DNA from: Angiostrongylus vasorum
Taxonomy: Eukaryota; Nematoda; Chromadorea; Rhabditida; Metastrongylidae
Length of the DNA stretch: 64,000 nucleotides
Reading direction: 5' to 3'
NCBI GenBank assembly: GCA_018806985.1
Contig: JADANN010000118.1
Coordinates: forward strand, 62,001 to 126,000
Within the stretch, counting starts at the first letter, position 1. Every line of letters starts with the position of its first letter. The translations under genes were made by a program, and so were the position numbers. Positions 36,246 through 48,475 of this stretch are shown here, piece by piece. The notes beneath the pieces were generated by a model. It saw nothing but the letters and a program-made list of their open reading frames with translations, had not been told where the DNA came from and did no database searches.

Positions 36246-37382
36246 TTCTATACCTGATCGCGTTAACTAAGGAGTTGATCAATTTCCGTACATTCATCGC
36301 TTTCCTTTCAATAGTGGAGGCTGTTCCAATGTCAAACAGTCGTGTCAACACGTTGCAGTCGCGCTGAATCTATACCATGTTTGACTAGGCACAGCTCTAA
36401 ATGGTACTCGAAAAAGATTAGAACGCCATTCCTACCTAGTCCAGTTCCATGACACCTTGCACTTGGTGTTATTAATCTATCTATCTGTGACTTTCGATAT
36501 TTCCAACATGCAAATATAATCCAAGTTTATCGCACCAAGGAAGTGGTTACCCTACCTATTTTTCGTGACTACTCATCTCTGGAAACAAATCTCCGTAAAG
36601 CTATTGAGGTTGATCACGCTCTTTCTAAAAAAAAACCACAAGAGCTATAACACACTCTTACTGAAGATCGCTGGAAACATCACGCAACCCATAAAGTGTT
36701 TCCTGTCTTCAAAACAATTTCTGTTTCCATACCTATTAAAGATTCCTTGACAACACTGAAGTGGAAACATTGCTTGGTCTATTGAGAAGAAATGGGGGTT
36801 CGACTGAAGCTTATATTACGCACTCTCTGGTTGCCCGCCGTCGCACCACTGCCCTAGACACTATTTCAATCGATATTGCCTCCTGAGATGCTAAAGAAAA
36901 CTTGGGTCAACAAATAATATTGGTAGTTAGTCCTGCTCAGAAAATGACTAGAGACAGAAAAAATGGCATGTTGGATCAATTTACCATGGTATTTATAAGG
37001 TTCCTTTATCAGCTAGATGTATTAGCCGATTCCATTTCGCAGTTGAAATCCTAGAGGTTAAAAATTTTACGCTATTCGGAGCTCCCTACAGTTTGTGTCA
37101 TTCTACGAAGTGCTCTGATAACCTCAAGTACTAAAGTTTTCCTGTCCACAGCCGTTATTTTGTCAAGGTGTTAACAGTTTTGTACGTTCCACCTCTATTT
37201 ATACATTTTCTTCGGAAACCATGACTTCTAAAGCAACACGTTGTCTAAACTGAACCTATGCGGCACCAATGCTCGGAGATTTATCCTCAGGAATGTTTGT
37301 CTTTAAATGTTAAAGCCTAGTTCACTCTTTACACTTTAATGTATAGCATCAAGTTGTCTTATTAACTACAAAGTAACTTCAG
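36246..37382. other. Intergenic, nothing recognised
   Basis: Sequence upstream of the KCTD-like gene. No repeat or exon identified. GTAACTTCAG directly before the ATG at 37383 looks like a trans-splice acceptor. Confidence 0.4.
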
Positions 37383-40300
37383 ATGGTGATCTCCACGATC
37401 TCTTTGGACGTTGAAGGGGTTCTGTTCAAGACGTCGATGTCAACTTTGACCTCTGTAAAAGGCAGTTATTTTGAGCAGTTGTTGCAGAATAATGACTGGA
37501 AAGAAAGACTGGATATGGTGATTTTTCATTCGTCAACCCACTGAACTTGTGTTGGGAATCTATCTGATTATGGATTTCCTTGGTTGCTCGTCAGATTTCG
37601 TTCTACATCACACTTTAACTTCGCCCCAATCCTTACTTTAAATCTCTTTGCTTGTATATTTGGAACACAAGTTGAAGCCATTGTTACTTATTAGACTTAA
37701 TTTAGAACAAATGTTCAATTTCCCAACATGAGGGATTTGACTTTTCATTCGAGATCTTACAAATACGGAAAGTAATAATTTTCAGCAAGGAAATTTATTT
37801 GTCGATCGCGATTCAACAATTTTTCCTCTCATATTAAATTATCTTCGAGATGGCAATATTCCACTACCGAAAGACGAATACTATTTGGAAAGGATTCTAC
37901 GAGAAGCAAGGTGATTGATTGATTGATTTCCTGTTGATCCGCAAATCACAGGATCGGATTCAAATCATGAGAAGGAAACAATTCAATAATAAAAAACTTA
38001 GTCGCGAGAACAAAACTCTAACGGACACGTAAATATATCTGAATAAAACTAGTTCTTCTTTGTAGATTCTTCAAGCTTCATGGACTTTCCGAAGACGTAG
38101 AAAGAAGAATCGCCCAAATGGGTATGAAAACCAGGAAACCGACTTCCAAACATCTGTACGTTGTATTGCAAAAATCGAAAAAAGTAACTGGTATCTCCCA
38201 ATCTTCAAAGCTAAGGTACTCTGAGTTGATGCATAATGTCAGCGAAGTATTCAGAGTCGGTTATAATTAGCTAAGGCTAAAGCTGTTCACCTTTTCATAC
38301 GGCACTCTATGCGCTTATTAAAAAATTGTTGACGATTTCAATTCACATTACATCTGTGGTTAGATGTAACTTGTGGTTGTGACACTTAACGAGCGAGATG
38401 CATTGTTTTCAATGCGCACATGCCCGGAAGCAATTGTGCACTGAAACTTTAAACGAGCGTATATCAGCTCGTAATGGACATTATTAAGTAGAATAGAAAC
38501 CACTAAAGCTACAAATCCTTGCTAACCAGCTCTTCATTATTTTATTAGGGTTAAATTCTGTTTTTTTTTTTGGAGCCCACAAAACATTCTTTTTTGTTCC
38601 TCGAGGCTCGTATTTCGAATATCGAAGTGACTAAACTGTTGCACTTGGTAAAAGACGTTAAAATTTCTTTTTATTTTATATTATATGACCTGTCTTCACA
38701 TCTACTATGCGGATCCTAGACTTCTGACATTCGATTCGTTTCCTCGTACATTGTCCACGAAGATCTTCCGACATTACGTGTAGCTCCGGTTGCTGTTTGA
38801 GGATTTCCATTTCATCTTGAATGCTGGTCGAGCAATTCTCCTTGGACTGCTGAGATGGTTGGACCGGAGCGTTCCCGAATTGGATTTCAGGGATTGATTT
38901 TTTTTCAGACAAGTCCGGTACCAATTTCTCGACCTCGGAGGGATGAGAGGCTTGGTTGGCCGGGTAGCAGAATCGAAGTAGTACCAAGCTTGTGATGACC
39001 GACATTACTACCACTACGCTATCCGCTCCCTAAAGTCGTCAAAATTGTATCCTCAAACACGCTTTTTTTTGCCCTACGGCTACCAGGCTTAATTTACGAG
39101 TTCTAGATGTAGAAACCTCGCCCTTAGTCAATATCGAAGGAACCCTTCATAATAATTATTTGTATGACTAGAACAATAGCGAAAATCCTCTTCAATAAGA
39201 CCATCAACTTCTCATGCTGCTGTATTCATCGAAGAATTACTGGAGTTATCAAAAAAACCGGAATCGGCCTTTATGTGTTTTTTTCAAACAGGAAGTATAC
39301 GGTAGAGGCAGAGCAAGAAGAAGCGTCATGCGCTGACCTTCATTCCACTGTCGTGCGAAATGTTCTGGATCGAACGTCCATAGAACTCTTCAGGAATTTA
39401 TCCCCCCACTTTACATATTGAACGAGCTTCAGCACTTCTTTCATTTGGTGTCTCATTTCGCATCCATCATCCACGAAATTCTTCGGAATTGTGTCTGAGT
39501 TCTGCAAACATCTGATAACTTTGCAAAAAGATAGAGGATGAAACTTTCTGCGTCGATCAATCCCTGAAGAATACGCCGCGCATTCGACTTAAACATCGTA
39601 GAGGTGACTGAATGAATAAATGGCCTGCACACTGATTTGCGGTGGCCTAACTAGGTATCATCCAGTGCTGCTATCTTCCTCACACAAGGCTGATAGCAAT
39701 TTGAAGATGCCTGAGTGATAGGAAGTTTGGTGTGGCCGGGGCGTGGAATGGAACGAGAGACCGATGTAGTGTGTATTAAAGAGCACCTCTAAGCACAACT
39801 CCACACGCTGTTTGTGTTCTTCATGAATGTCATTGAATAATGGTTCAGAAGAAAGAACTCTTCTTAGGATTCTGGAGTAGTTCTGTTAGATAGTCTCCAG
39901 TGTTCACCATAGGCAGTTGCCAGCCCATGTCGATTAGAAGGTGCACAAATTTCGCATACATCGGGGGAAAGGGTAGTTTGCTTGTCGCGGCGCAGAGCTG
40001 AACCAGTTACCAAGCGTATATTACAGATATCTCTAACCACCACGCTTCCTACTCCTCCAAACTCGAGAAAGAAGATCGTATTTTGCATAAAACATACTTC
40101 AATACGAAAAGAGCATTCATTCACAACAGCTTGAATTCTGACAGCTAGACATTTCTCAGTCCGCACGGACTTCCATACTCTATTCCCTTCAAACAGATTA
40201 TGTGTCAACTTACCAGTGTCTTGGCTTCTTATACCGGAAAATGAACTAAATCCCTCATTGCTGTAAAATTAGCGTTGTGAATTCGCTTAAGCATGAATAT

Positions 40301-43300
40301 AATCGAATCATAATAAAAAAATGTCTGGTTTAACTGATCGTTTTTTATGAAGATTAAAACCATAATTCTTAATGTTTAGTTTTTATTTTCTGCCTCTACA
40401 GTTTTCACGTCATAATATGCCAAATACAACCACAATGATGCTGAAATATTTGCAAAATTCCGGACCACAGGTGTCTGCAGTGAAGAACGAACGCGCTATT
40501 ACGCTTTACGGGAGCTAATGCGTTCACCACCACACCATGCGGGTCGTTCGTTTCGCCTGTCTCTCACCTATTGTATCGTTGCTGTATTTTTTACATTATG
40601 CTTGCCTTACTCTTAATATTGCAATGCATTAAAATATATCCTCGACTTATTTACGTTACATAGGTTAAAAACCATTAAAATACATAGTTCTCATGGGTGT
40701 TTTATCTTACTTACTTGATACTTGAACGACCCGTCCTCACTAGTTGTGCGAGCCCCAGCATAATCACCATTTTTCGGAGATTTGCTGGTTAAGCCACTGT
40801 GGTTCCCCGGAATCCCGAGGACAACCTGGCCAAAGTCTGCCTCAGGTCGTCACCACGACAGCCAGTCGCAGCCCTTGTGGATCAGAGGGAGATTTGCCAC
40901 CGTGCGACTTTGATACTAGGACAGTGGTGGATCCTGGTAATAGTTTACGATTACTTCCTGATGTAAACACGAGACTCCTTCTCACCTTGGAAGACCCTGC
41001 CGGGAGGACGAATCCCCCGCTGTAGATCGCAGTCCGCCACCCAGAAATACCTCCTAGCCACCATGAAGCGGTAAACCGTTGGGAGGGGTGTTTTATCATG
41101 AAGCATATCTATAATAACAGTGTTTTTCTTTCAGATATGACGTTGAGGATATTAGCAGACAATCAACGAATTCTGCAGCTGAAAGAGAAACAACACTAAA
41201 CATTGTGAAGCAAATCTCTCGTAAGTGAAATAAGCGGAAATATTAAAGCCCATTACTAGGAACTCTGGTGCAAGGCCGTTTTAATTCATCACTGCTTTGA
41301 AATTGTCATGATCCTTGTTATTAAGCAGTTGATTGGAAAGAAGTAATTCACACTTAGGATTATAGTTTTCTCAGAAACTCTTTAATTCAGTTGTACTTCT
41401 TGCAATCAGGCGGTAATAACGCAGTGGTTAGTGAAGCGTCGATTAAGAAGCATAGGCGTGGTACGACCCCCGCCCGACGCTGTACTCCAGTTCACGTGCG
41501 AACGCTTATCCCGGCCATCTTCAACATTACAAGGAGAGTTGACTCGACCAGAATTCTACGCCATTCATAAAGAAGGCAAAATTCTCAAGTAGCAGCCGAA
41601 ACAACACGGGAAATGTTCGAAGACCACTGCGGGCAATGAGTGCAAGGAAAACGAATCGAATGCAAGAAGCGCTCGGATCTGCACATTTGATGTGAAAGAT
41701 AGGTCGTGCGAAGCAGGATAAGAAAAATACTTGCAGTCGTCTTTTCTTGAGTTTTTTTTTTCTTTGGAATCCAGTCGACTTGGACAGTCGTTCCTTATTA
41801 AAACATCGCTAATTCAGCTCTAAGAGTATCGACAACTTCCGAAGCACCACTGGTCCCGGCGCGACGAAAAGGAAAGGGAAAATATCTGGAGTCCATCAGC
41901 CTACCACGAAATTTTGCGTGAGTTCAGCAATTTCTCGCTCTCTTTGTAAAATTTTAGTCACTTCTCCCGCTTATATTAGTGGTGTTCTCAAACAAAAGAC
42001 ATATCTCGATTGGAAATGCAATTTCATTCTTCTATTTGCACTATGCACCAAAAGGGTGCGTGTGACGCAGTGGTCGGAGGCGCCCTGCAACACACGTGGA
42101 ATCGATCCCCTCGCCCATGGCCCGTCATACTTTTCCATCACTCCGGGGCAAATTGGTACCAGACTTTTCTGGGAGGATAGCAGAACTGGCTCGATACATC
42201 GGTAGGCCACCGCGGGTCATTGTAAAGGCCAGATATGCATTCAATCACCTCCAAACGGTGTTTAATGAAGTCGAATGTGTGGTGCATCCCTCAGGGATTG
42301 ATCAACGCCGAGAGCTTTATCCGTTATTTGCACCATTAGAGGGTGATGAAATGGAGCTGAAATTACTTATCTATCGTGTTCTCCATAGAGTGCGCATTCA
42401 TTTCAATGAATTATCTGTCAGCCTATACTATCGCTTTTTTGGACAGAAGGTGTGGGTTTATTTACCCAACACGGACGACAAACAGCAGGCCAACAAATCA
42501 ACATCGCCAGTTATCCAGCATTGCCACTGTCACTGTTGACGTTTTAGACACGTTGCACACGCTGGTTGGAATGGAGGTGTGATTTTCAACGAACATCTTC
42601 TGGACAAACACAGCACTGTACCGGCAATTATCGACGCTGTCAATAAAAGCGACCTAAACGTACGTTCATCTAGTTCTTGGTAAAGAACAGTGTACTGAAT
42701 ACAGGTCTACGTGAACTGTTTGATGAAAGATACCTTCTTGATAATTGTAAAAAAGCCCATAATCGCACTAATCAGAAATGAAGTATAATGGGCTTCAGTA
42801 AAGCCTCCATTCGCCGTTATCGCTTCGCTAGTGCGAGATGCTTGATAAGCACCATAGTTTTTTTTTTATGAGGTCCTGCACTCTTTTTGTTCTTGGTAGC
42901 AAAAAAAGTGTGAGTAAAAATCGGGCTCAAGCGGGGGACAGCGGGATTGGATGGATATGTCGAATCCCTCAACTTCGGAGAAACAATAAACCTCGCACTC
43001 TACTTCGCTCCATGAACAGATCGCGGGTGCGGTGCTCTAAGCTGTTACGGATGATAAGCCCATGCTAAATATACTTCGTTTCAATATGACTATATGCGTT
43101 AACGGTTAATGTAGTTCATATCGATAAAAAGCAGGTTTGACTGAGTTACCACTTGAGACCCAATTCTTTATGTTGGGAGAAAACATGTCCGCAAGCTTCT
43201 CACAGCAACCACTTTCTCCTTCTTTTTTCTTTTCTTGTAGTTATTGGTTGATGTAAGATATCTACCTTTTCAGCCAGTGTATAATGTTGTGAGCGGTGAG

Positions 43301-43444
43301 AATGGAACTGACGCTAGTCATGCTGTAGAGGTAGTGTTAACCGGATCACTGATGCAGACTAGAGATCCGCTCTACTCGAAACCCCAGAAGAAATCAGTCA
43401 AAATACCGCCGAAACGGATTCTCCCGCCTCTGAACGGCTATTGA
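37383..43444 (+). CDS. KCTD-type BTB/POZ (T1) domain protein, 307 aa
   Basis: Seven exons, all in phase: 37383-37517, 37786-37910, 38066-38215, 41135-41220, 42340-42451, 42548-42659, 43241-43444 (TGA). Residues 5-105 form a BTB/T1 domain as in KCTD proteins: SLDVEGVLFKTSMSTLT, then LFVDRDSTIFPLILNYLRDG with IPLP, and a final EARFFKLHGL. The usual NVGG is DVEG. KCTD proteins are often adaptors for CUL3 ubiquitin ligases or channel subunits; which applies here is unknown. The C-terminal 190 residues (with KLLIYRVLHRVRIHFNEL and GWNGGVIFNEHLLDKHST) are conserved-looking but I recognise no domain. The start ATG sits right at a TTCAG acceptor. Exon 5 begins 15 bases after a SINE-A tail. Confidence 0.85.
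38885..39032 (-). repeat. SINE with a different tRNA-like head, core only
   Basis: Read on the minus strand: GGGAGCGGATAGCGTAGTGG (A-box-like), TACTTCGATTCTGC (B-box-like), then the shared core with GGTACCGGACTTGTCTG. No family tail follows. The head differs from SINE-A and resembles the SINE-B heads. Confidence 0.65.
39535..39812 (-). repeat. SINE-A copy, degenerate
   Basis: Tail TGCGTCGATCAATCCCTG, core CTCACACAAGGCTGATAGC (decayed palindrome), head mutated. In KCTD-like intron 3. Confidence 0.75.
40395..40575 (+). repeat. Repeat C half-unit
   Basis: Begins at TATGCCAAATACAACCACAA and GATGCTGAAATATTTGCAAA, ends at TCGCCTGTCTCTCACC. A single forward arm, in KCTD-like intron 3. Confidence 0.75.
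40705..41092 (-). repeat. Repeat E copy
   Basis: Reversed, with TTACTTACTTGATACTTGAA at the 3' end (tail of AAGT units) and CATGAAGCGGTAAACCG at the other. It lies about 40 bases upstream of KCTD-like exon 4. Confidence 0.78.
41400..41735 (+). repeat. SINE-B copy
   Basis: tRNA-like head AATAACGCAGTGGTTAGTGA with B-box-like GGTACGACCCCC. Tail GAGTTGACTCGACCAG, CATTCATAAAGAAGGC, AGCAGCCGAAACAACACG. Sense to the KCTD-like gene, in intron 4. Confidence 0.78.
42045..42325 (+). repeat. SINE-A copy abutting a splice acceptor
   Basis: Head GTGCGTGTGACGCAGTGG, B-box-like GGAATCGATCCCC, core GGTACCAGACTTTTCTGG, full tail to GATCAACGCCGAGAGC. Its end (TTTATCCGTTATTTG) runs into the acceptor CACCATTAG of KCTD-like exon 5 at 42340. 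Confidence 0.87.
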
Positions 43445-43984
43445 GAACCTATTAATTCGAAAAGTACTGGCTATCTAAAACTACTAACTAAAACTAGAGA
43501 ATCCATTAAAACTTAATGAATTCGGTCCTGTGAAAAAGAATGTGATTTTCGGTTAAACTCGTTTCAATAAAACTTCGCCTTACAGTGGATCTATGGTATA
43601 GGCATCCACGCAGAAACCAACCATACCAGGAGAAAGTAGGAATATTAAACAGCAACAGAAATCACTGGCGTCATATTAAAGAAAAAAAGATGGGGTTTAT
43701 CCACTGTAGCCATCTAGAAAACAAGTCTTTACTTCAAATTCAATTTCCTACTATCATCACTGTTTTTTCATAAGTCAGGTGCCGATCCTTCAAGTTTACT
43801 ACAAGCGACAACGGTGTTATAGAGAATAAAAGACCAGGAAAAAACAACCCAATGTGGAAAGAAACTGAATTTCTGCCTTTGAAAGGAAGAATCTTTTCCA
43901 GCGTTTAGTCTTTCTCCAGCGTATTCAATACCACTGCGTTAGGTCACCCATATGTTACGGTCCTGAGCGTCATTCTAATGCACA

Positions 43985-44216
43985 ATGTGCCCCAACGGTA
44001 GAGACGGTGATCAAACTAGTCGCATGGTGGCAAATCCCCCTCTGACCACAAGGGCGGTGACGACCCGGTGAGACCTAGGGCAGACTTTGGCTAGGCTTAC
44101 CACGGGACTCCAGGGAAGAACAATGGCTAAGCCAGCGAAACTCCGAAAAAATGGAAAGTATGCTGGGGTCCGCACAATTAGTGAAGACGATCCATCCAAG
44201 TATCCAAGTAAGTGTA
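43985..44216 (+). repeat. Repeat E copy, 5' truncated
   Basis: GGCGGTGACGACCCGGTGAG, then GTGCTGGGGTCCGCACAA..., and the 3' end GTATCCAAGTAAGTG. It lies between the convergent KCTD-like and NAXD genes. Confidence 0.75.
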
Positions 44217-44574
44217 CTGTCCATACGGGGCGTTATGGGTTAAGCGAGATTCGGCTGAACCACAGTGAAAAGCACTCCATGAAGTTAGTTCGCATAAAGA
44301 AATTCTCGAATATTAGCACGCAATGTTCACATAATTCGTCTTATAGTAGCGTATTTCAGGCTATTTCAACCTCAGGAATCAATAGCCATTCTCGAAAAAC
44401 ATGACCTGAAGGTACTATTACATGCGAAACCACTCTTATTCACAGTTTCGCAGACATTTAGTCCCAAATCCTGCCTCCTTCTACCATGAAGTGCATTATA
44501 TTCATAAGACCTTCAATTAAGCATTATTCTGCAAAGTAAAGGAAAAAACGCGGACATAAATAATGAAGCAAAAA

Positions 44575-47500
44575 CTATTCTCCCTTGTCTATCTCTCTAA
44601 GAACACCAGGGATATTGTTGATGATATCAGTGGTGATCATTGATCTGCCGATCGATGAAAACGCCATTTTCCCACATCGACGGACCAGTTGACTCGATGC
44701 CAAACCAGCAGCAAGTTTTGCTTCGCTGCTAGAAAGAGTCCTGAAAAGAACATTATTTTGGAGTCAGAAAATCGTGCTTCTAACATCTGTTGGCAGAACA
44801 AAAAGAGACCATCTATATCTCCACGGTACCTGGAAGCCCATAGTAAGAACATAGCCAGTGTTCCACTGGTGACATCACCTTGACCTCCACACCTCCTTGG
44901 GCACCCATCCTCATCTCCGATCACCACTGCAAGCACGAAAATAAATAAATAAAGAATCTATAACCACCTAAGAAAATTTCTCCATTGGACCAAGCCTACC
45001 ATTTCCATCGGCGCTTGTGATGATGTCAACTCGTCCTTTCAAAAACAACGAAGTATCCAAATGACAGCTAAGTCGAGTTGCCAAGCTTTGAAGTTGATTT
45101 TGATCCTAAAAGGAACTCTCAGGTAGTTAGTTAATCCACTATGTTATTACCTATTTTTCACAAGTGTTACAGGGACCACTGGGCCAGGTGTAATCCTGGA
45201 AACTCATTTATCTGTTCGCCACGGAGTTGCTCCAAATATTTACTATTTAGAAGAAGCCAAAATTTGATTTTGATAAATAAACCCATGTATGATGGGGCGG
45301 GTACCAAGTCGTAGTGATGTAAATTACCACGAGCACAATGCTGGTTCGATCCAGCCCCCAGGCTCACCAAGTATCTGACCCCCTCCAGAGCCGGGAAATT
45401 AGTACCGCACTTCTCTGGAAGAGGTTCACTCTCTGCAATCCAAGTGGGAATGCTCTAGCGCGGCTATCTCAGGACTCCAGGGAGAATCGACACGACCAGC
45501 ATTCAACGACATTCATGATGAAAAAAGAAAATCCTCCAGCAGTAGCCGAAGCCTCACGTAAATTTGGAAGACCTTCGTAGACAATGGATGCGAGGAAAGT
45601 AATCGAATGCGAGGAATGTTAGGTTCTGCATTTTAGATGTGAAGACTAGTCGTGTAAGAAAAAAAAAGAAAATCCGGGGACGACACAAAAAGCTATGAAA
45701 CGGAAAAATAACAGCTAAGGAATTACGAGAAACATCATAAAAAGAAAAGTTATAAAGAGTTTCTAAACAACTAAACTAGGCCTACCTTAATAGTTAGAAC
45801 GTCGCGAATGCCGAGGGCAGATTCGCAAAGCCTAGAAAATTCAACAATGTTCGGTGTAAGGATCGCTGATTGCAACGAAGGTATGTTGCCTTTGCGCAAC
45901 GATTCGCAAAGAAACCATAAACCATCCTAAAACAATTGAAAAAGTAACCAAGAAGAAAACTCCATTTCAAAACCCACTGAAAAAATTCCAAGAAGGTCGT
46001 CTTATAAAAAGATTACTTTTGCGAATTTCTTCATCCAACAAACGGTTCGTAAGCCCTCATCTACTACGATAACATGACAGATTAAAAAGAGTGGTTAGCG
46101 GTAGTGATGCCGTTCATCACGACAACGATTCTGGTCCTACCCCACCCCGGGTCCACGAAGGTTCTGATCCACCCGTGGTCGCTGAATTGGTATCAAACTT
46201 GTCTGGGAATAGTTCACTACATGCAATCCAAGTGGGAACGCTCCAGCCCGGCTATCTCAGGATTCCTGGGAGAATCGACTCGACCGGCATTCAACAACAT
46301 TCATGAAGAAGACGACAATCCTTAAGCATAAATCGGTCCACAACAGAAAAGTTCAAAGACCTATGTGGATAATGGACGCAAGGAAACGAAATGAATGCAA
46401 GGAGTGCTGGCACCCGCACACCAAATATGAAGATGGGTCATGTAAAATGAAAGTGAAGAAAGGATGAACAGATTTAACTTCTTCTTCACATACTGCGTCA
46501 ACTATGAACGGCACATCGGTTTTCTTTACAAAATCGAGTACGGCATTGAACAGAGGAAACACTTGCGAACTTCGACCAAGACCTGGTCCTAGTACAACAG
46601 CGTCCATTCGTTCAAGTAACTAAATGTAATGCTAAAAAGATTGTAGAACTTTGCACATTGAAAAGCTACGTATAGACTAATAAACAAAAAAGGAATACCG
46701 ACAAGACGTTGTCAGGATCGAGACCAGGATAAACAATCAATTCAGGAGAATAGCTCTTTATACAAGAAGCGGCCTCGGGGGCACATATAACGTGTACTAT
46801 ATCAGCACCCTAAAGAAAAAATTTAACAGATCTATTGTCCCCACAAACATTCCCATCATGTCGATGATAAGTTGTATTCCGCTTAACTCAAATTAAAGCA
46901 GGCGGAAAGGGCAGCGTTGGAGGCCGCTGGTTCGAACCCGCCTAAGGCTAAACAAACCTCTCGTACTCTCTGGATTCGAGAAATTTATATAAGACCTGTC
47001 TGGGACCTAAAAGGCCAGCAAGTGTCTATCGTCCATGCCTGCAAAGGCTTAAGAAGAGCTATTTGGGAATTACAATGAGAATGCTCGATCAATATTCAAC
47101 GACATTTACGAAGAAGACAAAGTCTTCATATGGCAGCCGAACCCACAACCAAAGTCAAAGATCTTCGTGGATGATAGAAGAGGTAATGGGGTTCGGACAA
47201 TATGTGAAGTGAGGTCATAGAAATAGAACAAATAGAACTTTACCAGGTATACATAATTTCGGCAGTAATAAAGTGATTGTTCGACTAAAGTAATCTCTTA
47301 CATTAAACCCAGGAGAATAAAATTCGATGCCAACTTACTAATTTCAGTGCAGAAATTGCCGCAAAAAATGGTGCACCAGTGTATTCAATTGAGCCGCCGA
47401 TTACTCCGAGCTTCCCACATGAACCCTTCAAATCGAGGATCGTTAACCGTTTCAATATCAATTAAATTCAACCTGTCCTGCCCAACCCAACATTCGATGT

Positions 47501-48051
47501 TCGTAGTTACTGCATCTGGCTCATACTTATTTCAAAAGAAAAAGAAGACAAATTACGAACAGTTGGCCCGCCGTATTCCCTGACAAAACTACTTTCGGAA
47601 TCCACATACAAGTATTCAAACTATTCTAATATACATATCCGAGTCATAAAATTTGGAACAAGACATGAAGAAAGCTTTAGGAGTGATACAACCACGTTGG
47701 CAATGCTGAGATATTTGCAAAACTCCGGACTGCAGGTGTATGGAGTGGGCTCGAACGCGCTGTTATCCTTTCCGGTGGCTAACGCATTCACCACCACATC
47801 ATGCGGTTCCTTCGTTTCGCCTTTCTCTCAGCCAATGTTTCTATCTACCAATGTCATCAGCAATCACCCGTCAGCGAGATTGACCTGCTGAGCCCAAATC
47901 GGCAACGAACCCAGTTAAGCTGAGAATGTAGTCGAAATCACGAAATTTTAACTTTTTATTTGCTACCTATTACGAAATACTTCAACAGTATTGGACTAAC
48001 CTTCCGGAGACTATTTGACAGAGTTGGTAACAATTTCCTTACATGCTCCAT
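44575..48051 (-). CDS. NAXD: ATP-dependent (S)-NAD(P)H-hydrate dehydratase
   Basis: Eight exons in phase: 48051-48001, 47425-47339, 46809-46699, 46619-46494, 45926-45786, 45105-45000, 44926-44830, 44740-44575 (TAG), 294 aa. Ribokinase-like fold markers of the family are clear: [36 protein letters not shown] across an exon join, LTPNIVEF, and the nucleotide-binding [15 protein letters not shown]. The enzyme converts damaged NAD(P)HX back to NAD(P)H using ATP, usually in cytosol or mitochondria; no long N-terminal targeting segment is present with this start. The start ATG lies 8 bases after a TTGAAG acceptor, 425 bases after the stop of the kinase gene upstream, as in a trans-spliced downstream operon gene. 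Introns 2, 4 and 5 each hold one SINE-B; intron 1 holds a repeat C. C. elegans R107.2 is the likely homologue. Confidence 0.92.
45285..45665 (+). repeat. SINE-B copy in NAXD intron 5
   Basis: B-box-like TGGTTCGATCCAG, core remnant GAAATTAGTACCGCACTTCT, tail GAATCGACACGACCAG and CTTCGTAGACAATGGATGC. Antisense to NAXD. Confidence 0.78.
46084..46455 (+). repeat. SINE-B copy in NAXD intron 4
   Basis: Head GTGGTTAGCGGTAGTGATGC, core GAATTGGTATCAAACTTGTC, tail GAATCGACTCGACCGG and GAAGAAGACGACAATCC. Antisense to NAXD. Confidence 0.82.
46893..47225 (+). repeat. SINE-B copy in NAXD intron 2
   Basis: B-box-like CTGGTTCGAACCCGCC (a good match to a tRNA B-box), core remnant AAGACCTGTCTGGGA, tail GAAGAAGACAAAGTC and CTTCGTGGATGATAGAAG. 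Antisense to NAXD. Confidence 0.8.
47690..47965 (+). repeat. Repeat C unit in NAXD intron 1
   Basis: GTTGGCAATGCTGAGATATTTGC through ACGCATTCACCACCACA to AACCCAGTTAAGCTGAG. One forward unit. Confidence 0.78.
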
Positions 48052-48475
48052 TGGTAAACCTTCAATAGATGACTAACTTTTTCCTACTTCGATATCTACC
48101 ATCCGTCTAATGGTTCATCACTATGTAGCTCCCAAATAAAAAAAGTACGAGTCTAGTAAATTGGAACTATGAACTCAAACAAAAAGCTCTGCATATCTAC
48201 ATATTTATGTACATTTGCAATATATAATCGTGCCATATAGACGAAGTGCGTCATATACACGCTTATAACCCACCGATTCATCTAACAACAGAATCTATCG
48301 ATATTGGCTTAAACTACCTATGAAAACAGCTCGTCAGCAAATCTGAAGAAAACCAAACTGATAAAACCGGGTTCTAGACAGATGAATTTACTACTTAGAG
48401 TGATACAAAATAGGAGATTACGCAAAGTGAAACAAAATCCAGATTAAATCGTGTAGAAGCCAGAAAACATGTAAG
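48052..48475 (-). promoter_or_regulatory. Intercistronic region between kinase and NAXD genes
   Basis: 425 bp between the TAG of the kinase gene (48476-48478) and the NAXD ATG. It contains no recognisable repeat or promoter. A TTGAAG acceptor precedes the NAXD ATG by 8 bases, fitting trans-splicing of a downstream operon gene. No cDNA evidence is available here. Confidence 0.5.
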
